A DNA stretch of 16,827 bases from Desulfobulbaceae bacterium (GTDB lineage Bacteria > Desulfobacterota > Desulfobulbia > Desulfobulbales > SURF-16): positions 1 through 16,827 of the forward strand of contig JANTFJ010000009.1 in assembly GCA_024763495.1 (NCBI GenBank). Reading direction: 5' to 3'. Below, piece after piece: positions 13,123-16,827 of this stretch (its first letter is position 1; every line of letters starts with the position of its first letter). The notes under the pieces are model-generated. The model worked only from the letters and a program-made list of their open reading frames with translations, was not told the origin of the DNA and searched no databases. A program made the translations under genes and the position numbers.

Positions 13123-16100
13123 ATGACCGACTTTGTTCACCTTCATGTCCATACCCAGTACAGCCTGCTGGATGGAGCAATACGCCTGGATGATCTTTTT
13201 AAGAAATGTAAAGAATTCGGCATGGATACGGTCGCAATCACCGACCATGGCGCCATGCACGGAGCTTTGGAGTTTTATGTCAAGGCTAAAAAGGCTGGAA
13301 TAAAACCGATAATCGGCTGTGAATTTTATATTGCCCCTGATTCCCGTTTCAGCAAAAAGGCAAAAAGCGCCGGCAAAGCCGCCTTTCATCTGGTTCTGCT
13401 GGCCATGGATATTAAAGGCTACAAAAATTTGATGAAACTTGCCAGCATTGCCCAGCTGGAAGGTTTTCATTATAAACCAAGGATAGACAAAGAGGTTCTT
13501 GCCCTGCACAACGAGGGGTTGATTGCCATGACCGCCTGCCTTCATGGTGAAATTCCTTTCCTTATTGCCAAAGAAAAAAAAATAGAGGCGGCCCGGCAAA
13601 AAGCCCTGGAGCTTAAAAAAATATTCAGTGACCGGCTTTATTTTGAAATCCAGGAAAATGGTATTGCCGAACAGACCATCGTTAATCAGGGTTTGATAAA
13701 ACTGGCCAGAGAGCTTGATGTGCCACTGGTGGCCACCAATGACTGTCATTACCTCAACCAGGAGGAATCCGCGGCCCATGAGCTGCTGCTTTGCATCCAG
13801 ACAGGAAAGACCATTCATGATGCCAATCGCTTTAAGTTCCCCACTGATCAGCTTTATTTTAAATCAGCCGCGGAAATGGAAGAGGCTTTCAGTTATTGTC
13901 CTGAAGCCATAGCCGAAACCCGGCGGATTGCCGAGCGCTGCAATCTTGAATTATCCTTTGATGAATATTATTTCCCGGCCTTTCCCGTGGAAGAGGGAGA
14001 AACCCTGGAAAGCATGTTTGAGCGGGACTGCCGGCAGGGATTCAAGGAAAGGATGTCTGAGTTGCGGAGGCGGCAGACGGTAAGCCGTGAAGACGAAAAA
14101 AAATATCGTGACCGGCTCGATATGGAAATCGGTATTATCAGGGAAATGGGGTTTTCCGGTTATTTTCTGATTGTCGCCGACTTTATCAACTGGGCCAAGC
14201 ATCATGATATCCCGGTGGGACCGGGACGTGGTTCCGGGGCCGGCAGCCTGGCTGCCTATGCCATGCGGATAACCGATATTGATCCCATTCCCTATGGCCT
14301 GATTTTTGAACGTTTCCTTAATGTGGAACGGAAAAGCATGCCTGATTTTGACGTGGATTTCTGCCAGGAACGCCGGGGGGAAGTTATTGAGTATGTCCAT
14401 GAAAAATATGGAGGTGACAGCCATGTCGCCCAGATAATTACCTTTGGCTCCATGAAGGCCAAGGGGGTTATCCGTGATGTGGGACGCGCTCTGGATATCC
14501 CCTTTGCTGATGTGGATCGGGTGGCGAAACTTATTCCTGATGTCCTGAAAATGACGATCAAAAAGGCTCTGGAGGAGGAACCGCGTTTAAAGGATCTGCA
14601 GAAACGCGATCCGCGCATAGCCGAACTTATTTCTATTGCCCTGGTTCTTGAAGGCCTGCAGCGCCATACCTCTACCCATGCCGCCGGAGTTGTGGTGTCA
14701 CCGGAACCCATGGTGGAATACCTGCCTCTTTGCAAGGGCCCCAAGGGCGAGGTTTTGACCCAGTATGCCATGAAGTATACTGAAATGACCGGCCTTATTA
14801 AGTTTGATTTTCTGGGTTTAAAAACCCTGACCGTTATTGACCGGGCTCGGAAACTTATTGAACAGGCAATAGCCGGACCCCTGGATATCTCGGCGATTCC
14901 CCTGGATGATTTAAAAACCTATGATCTTCTCTGCCGGGGCGATTCCCTGGGGGTCTTCCAGCTTGAAAGTTCCGGGATGCGCGCTCTGCTGACCAAGATG
15001 AAACCCGAGGTTTTTTCCGATTTGATTGCCTTGGTGGCTCTTTATCGTCCCGGCCCCCTGGACAGCGGTATGGTAGATACCTTTGTCGAAACCAAGCATG
15101 GCCGCAAGAAGGCCGTTTACCTGCTGCCCGGCCTTGAACCAATCTTAAAAGAAACATACGGGGTTATTGTCTACCAGGAACAGGTAATGAAAATTTCTAA
15201 TGTCCTGGCCAGTTATTCGCTGGGTGATGCCGATATCCTCAGGCGGGCCATGGGTAAAAAAATTCCTGAGGTTATGGAGGAGGAACGGGAAAAATTCATG
15301 GCTGGAGCCAAGGCCAATAATCTCGATATGGCCAGGGCCGGCCAGATTTTTGACCTGATGGCAAAATTTGCCGGTTATGGCTTTAACAAGTCCCACAGTG
15401 CCGCCTATGCCCTGATTGCCTATCAGACAGCCTGGCTCAAGGCCCATTATCCGGCCCAGTTCATGGCAGCCCTGCTTTCCTGCGATGTCAGCAATACTGA
15501 CAAGGTAGTGTTGTACATTAATGAATGTAAAGAGCACGAAATTGCTGTGCTGCCCCCGGATATCAATGAAAGCGATCAGGATTTTACTGTAATCAACGAT
15601 TGCATCCGTTTTGGCCTGGCAGCGGTGAAAAATGTCGGGGGCATGGCCCTTGTTTCCATCATGGAAGAACGGGCCAAGGATGGGCCGTTTAAATCTTTAG
15701 GTGATTTCTGTGCCAGGGTTGATTCCCGCAAGGTAAATAAAAGGGTGATTGAAAGCCTGATTAAATCCGGGGCCTTTGACTCCCTGGGAGCCAGGCGGTC
15801 ACAGCTCTTTGCTATTCTTGACCAGGCCATGGAACATGCCCAGGCAGCCCAGCGTGACAAAGAGAGCGGCCAGTTGTCCCTTTTTTCCGTTATGCCGTCC
15901 GAGGTCAAGGAGAAATCCACGGTTATTCCGCTGCCTGATATCCCGGAATGGCCGGAACAGGAAAAACTGGCCGCGGAAAAAGAAACTGTGGGGTTTTATA
16001 TCACTGGCCATCCCCTGGATGATTACCGCCGCGAGCTCAATGCCCTCTGCCGGACGGAAATCAGTGAGCTGGGTGGTTTAGACGATAATATTCCGGTAAG

Positions 16101-16647
16101 GATAGGCGGTTTATTCAGCAGTTACAAGGAACATAAAAGTAAAAAGGGTGAGCGGATGGCCTTTGCCGTTCTGGAAGACACGATGGGACGGGTCGAAGTC
16201 CTGATATTCCCGACCGCCTTTGCCCGGTCATCTCATTTACTGGATGCCGGCCGGCCGGTAATTGTCCAGGGTAAATTACAGAAGGAAGAGGAGCAGGGGG
16301 TAAAGATTATTGCCGATGAGATTCTCAACCTGGATGAAGCCCGGTTGAAATACACCTCAGTCGCGCAAATTATGCTGAAGACCAACCTGGTTAATACCGG
16401 CAAACTCGAAGAACTGAAAAAGGTTCTTCAGCAGAATCACGGGCCCTGTCCGCTGCTGTTTACTCTTCATTTTCCCGGACGCGGCGAAGCTGATATTGAA
16501 AGCACGGAGTTAACGGTTAACCCCAGCCTTAAGTTCAGCGAGATGGTGGGCAAAGTTCTGGGCTATGAGGCCGGGAGTTTTCAAATGACCAGGCCGGAGC
16601 TGAAAAGCAGAAAGAAAAAAAATGGTAAATGGCAGAAAAGGGTTTAA
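13123..16647 (+). CDS. dnaE: DNA polymerase III subunit alpha
   Basis: The replicative polymerase, 1174 residues (E. coli: 1160), complete. An N-terminal PHP domain (about 1-270) starts FVHLHVHTQYSLLDG. Its likely metal ligands are all present: His8, His10, Asp17, His42, Glu67, His89, Cys139, Asp207 and His209. The polymerase core has GPGRGSGAGSLAAYAM (366-381), the catalytic PDFDVDF (Asp408, 410, 412) and KFDFLGL with Asp562. YQEQVMKI, DILRRAMGKK and NKSHSAAYALIAYQTAWLK (755-773) follow. A helix-hairpin-helix region, a beta-clamp-binding motif QLSLF (917-921) and an OB fold (about 990-1062, VRIGGLFSSYKEHKSKKGE) complete the usual order. The start codon has no strong ribosome site, but the protein begins exactly as the family does. 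It ends in tandem stops TAATAA, next to a palindromic repeat. The gene is GC-richer than the polysaccharide cluster and looks like native core genome. Confidence 0.98.
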   Translation: MTDFVHLHVHTQYSLLDGAIRLDDLFKKCKEFGMDTVAITDHGAMHGALEFYVKAKKAGIKPIIGCEFYIAPDSRFSKKAKSAGKAAFHLVLLAMDIKGYKNLMKLASIAQLEGFHYKPRIDKEVLALHNEGLIAMTACLHGEIPFLIAKEKKIEAARQKALELKKIFSDRLYFEIQENGIAEQTIVNQGLIKLARELDVPLVATNDCHYLNQEESAAHELLLCIQTGKTIHDANRFKFPTDQLYFKSAAEMEEAFSYCPEAIAETRRIAERCNLELSFDEYYFPAFPVEEGETLESMFERDCRQGFKERMSELRRRQTVSREDEKKYRDRLDMEIGIIREMGFSGYFLIVADFINWAKHHDIPVGPGRGSGAGSLAAYAMRITDIDPIPYGLIFERFLNVERKSMPDFDVDFCQERRGEVIEYVHEKYGGDSHVAQIITFGSMKAKGVIRDVGRALDIPFADVDRVAKLIPDVLKMTIKKALEEEPRLKDLQKRDPRIAELISIALVLEGLQRHTSTHAAGVVVSPEPMVEYLPLCKGPKGEVLTQYAMKYTEMTGLIKFDFLGLKTLTVIDRARKLIEQAIAGPLDISAIPLDDLKTYDLLCRGDSLGVFQLESSGMRALLTKMKPEVFSDLIALVALYRPGPLDSGMVDTFVETKHGRKKAVYLLPGLEPILKETYGVIVYQEQVMKISNVLASYSLGDADILRRAMGKKIPEVMEEEREKFMAGAKANNLDMARAGQIFDLMAKFAGYGFNKSHSAAYALIAYQTAWLKAHYPAQFMAALLSCDVSNTDKVVLYINECKEHEIAVLPPDINESDQDFTVINDCIRFGLAAVKNVGGMALVSIMEERAKDGPFKSLGDFCARVDSRKVNKRVIESLIKSGAFDSLGARRSQLFAILDQAMEHAQAAQRDKESGQLSLFSVMPSEVKEKSTVIPLPDIPEWPEQEKLAAEKETVGFYITGHPLDDYRRELNALCRTEISELGGLDDNIPVRIGGLFSSYKEHKSKKGERMAFAVLEDTMGRVEVLIFPTAFARSSHLLDAGRPVIVQGKLQKEEEQGVKIIADEILNLDEARLKYTSVAQIMLKTNLVNTGKLEELKKVLQQNHGPCPLLFTLHFPGRGEADIESTELTVNPSLKFSEMVGKVLGYEAGSFQMTRPELKSRKKKNGKWQKRV

Positions 16648-16731
16648 TAAGGGCTCACACAAAAATAACTTCGCATTCTAAGGCACAATGTGGACCTTAT
16701 CTCTACTAATTTATTTTTGAGTGAACCCTAA
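16648..16731. repeat. 84-bp palindromic element directly after dnaE
   Basis: The outer 24 bases at 16648-16671 and the reverse complement of 16708-16731 match at 20 of 24 (core GGGCTCACACAAAAATAA against GGGTTCACTCAAAAATAA). A second small stem lies in the centre, AAGGCACAATGTGGACCTT. The element starts within the dnaE tandem stop codons, so it may also shape the end of that mRNA. It resembles a short MITE; no clear target duplication is seen. Confidence 0.65.
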
Positions 16732-16827
16732 GGGCTCGTTCATAAATAAATTCACATTTTGAGGTGGTAAATATGATACAGGTTGAGGCGATCATGGTCA
16801 GGCAAAACCGCAGGCGTAGCAGGGCTA
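16729..16827. repeat. Second repeat unit, cut by the window edge
   Basis: Bases 16729-16758 repeat the left end of the preceding element (24 of 30 identical, direct orientation). The stretch then departs from it. The last bases, CGTAGCAGGGCTA, are the middle of a palindrome (GTAGC-agg-GCTA), so a larger inverted repeat is probably cut in half by the right edge. GAGGTGG five bases before an ATG at 16773 opens 18 codons to the edge, but I think this is chance inside the repeat. Confidence 0.45.

Noticed and set aside
13117..13818. Long open frame antisense to the start of dnaE (233 codons)
   Set aside because: It lies fully opposite the conserved PHP domain of dnaE, shows no family motifs and reads as a by-product of dnaE codon use.
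16773..16827. Possible new gene start with good ribosome site at the right edge
   Set aside because: Only 18 codons are visible, rich in Arg, and the DNA is part of a palindromic repeat; chance is more likely.

Overview
The window looks like a chromosomal segment from a Gram-negative bacterium. A member of the Desulfobacterota (former Deltaproteobacteria) is my best guess, from the style of the polysaccharide proteins (IMDxIR-type N-terminal motifs, DUF4214, methyltransferases with a C-terminal beta-sandwich) and moderate overall GC. This is an impression, since no rRNA or other marker is present.

Positions 1-11250 hold one long minus-strand operon for an ABC-transporter-dependent cell-surface polysaccharide (O-antigen or related glycan). 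In transcription order it contains: a GDP-mannose 4,6-dehydratase (gmd); a divergent gmd-like short-chain dehydrogenase that may be the partner reductase; an ABC permease (wzm); a 57-residue membrane protein; a GT4 glycosyltransferase; an ABC ATPase with a C-terminal glycan-recognition domain (wzt); a radical SAM/SPASM protein; a protein with two methyltransferase domains plus a beta-sandwich; a second GT4 glycosyltransferase; and a DUF4214/coiled-coil protein cut by the left edge. The two dehydratase-type enzymes next to wzm/wzt recall the gmd-rmd-wzm-wzt logic of D-rhamnan antigens: a GDP-6-deoxyhexose is made, polymerised in the cytoplasm, probably capped or modified, and exported through Wzm/Wzt. 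Most junctions are overlapping or within 20 bp. From the middle of wzt to about 2740 the DNA becomes much more AT-rich, and its left limit lies next to a duplicated gene start. This suggests that the specificity half of the cluster was exchanged horizontally.

Positions 9908-11937 are rich in repeats. Two 158-bp copies of the same miniature inverted-repeat element, each with its own exact 8-bp target duplication, sit on both sides of gmd. A promoter-like site, a long hairpin and another palindromic block lie upstream of gmd.

Positions 11938-13122 contain a minus-strand EamA/DMT-type transporter, possibly with a leaderless mRNA, and a 318-bp divergent intergenic region with REP-like hairpins. 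Positions 13123-16647 are a complete plus-strand dnaE (DNA polymerase III alpha) whose PHP domain keeps the full set of metal ligands. The last 180 bp hold two more repeat units, one of them cut by the right edge.
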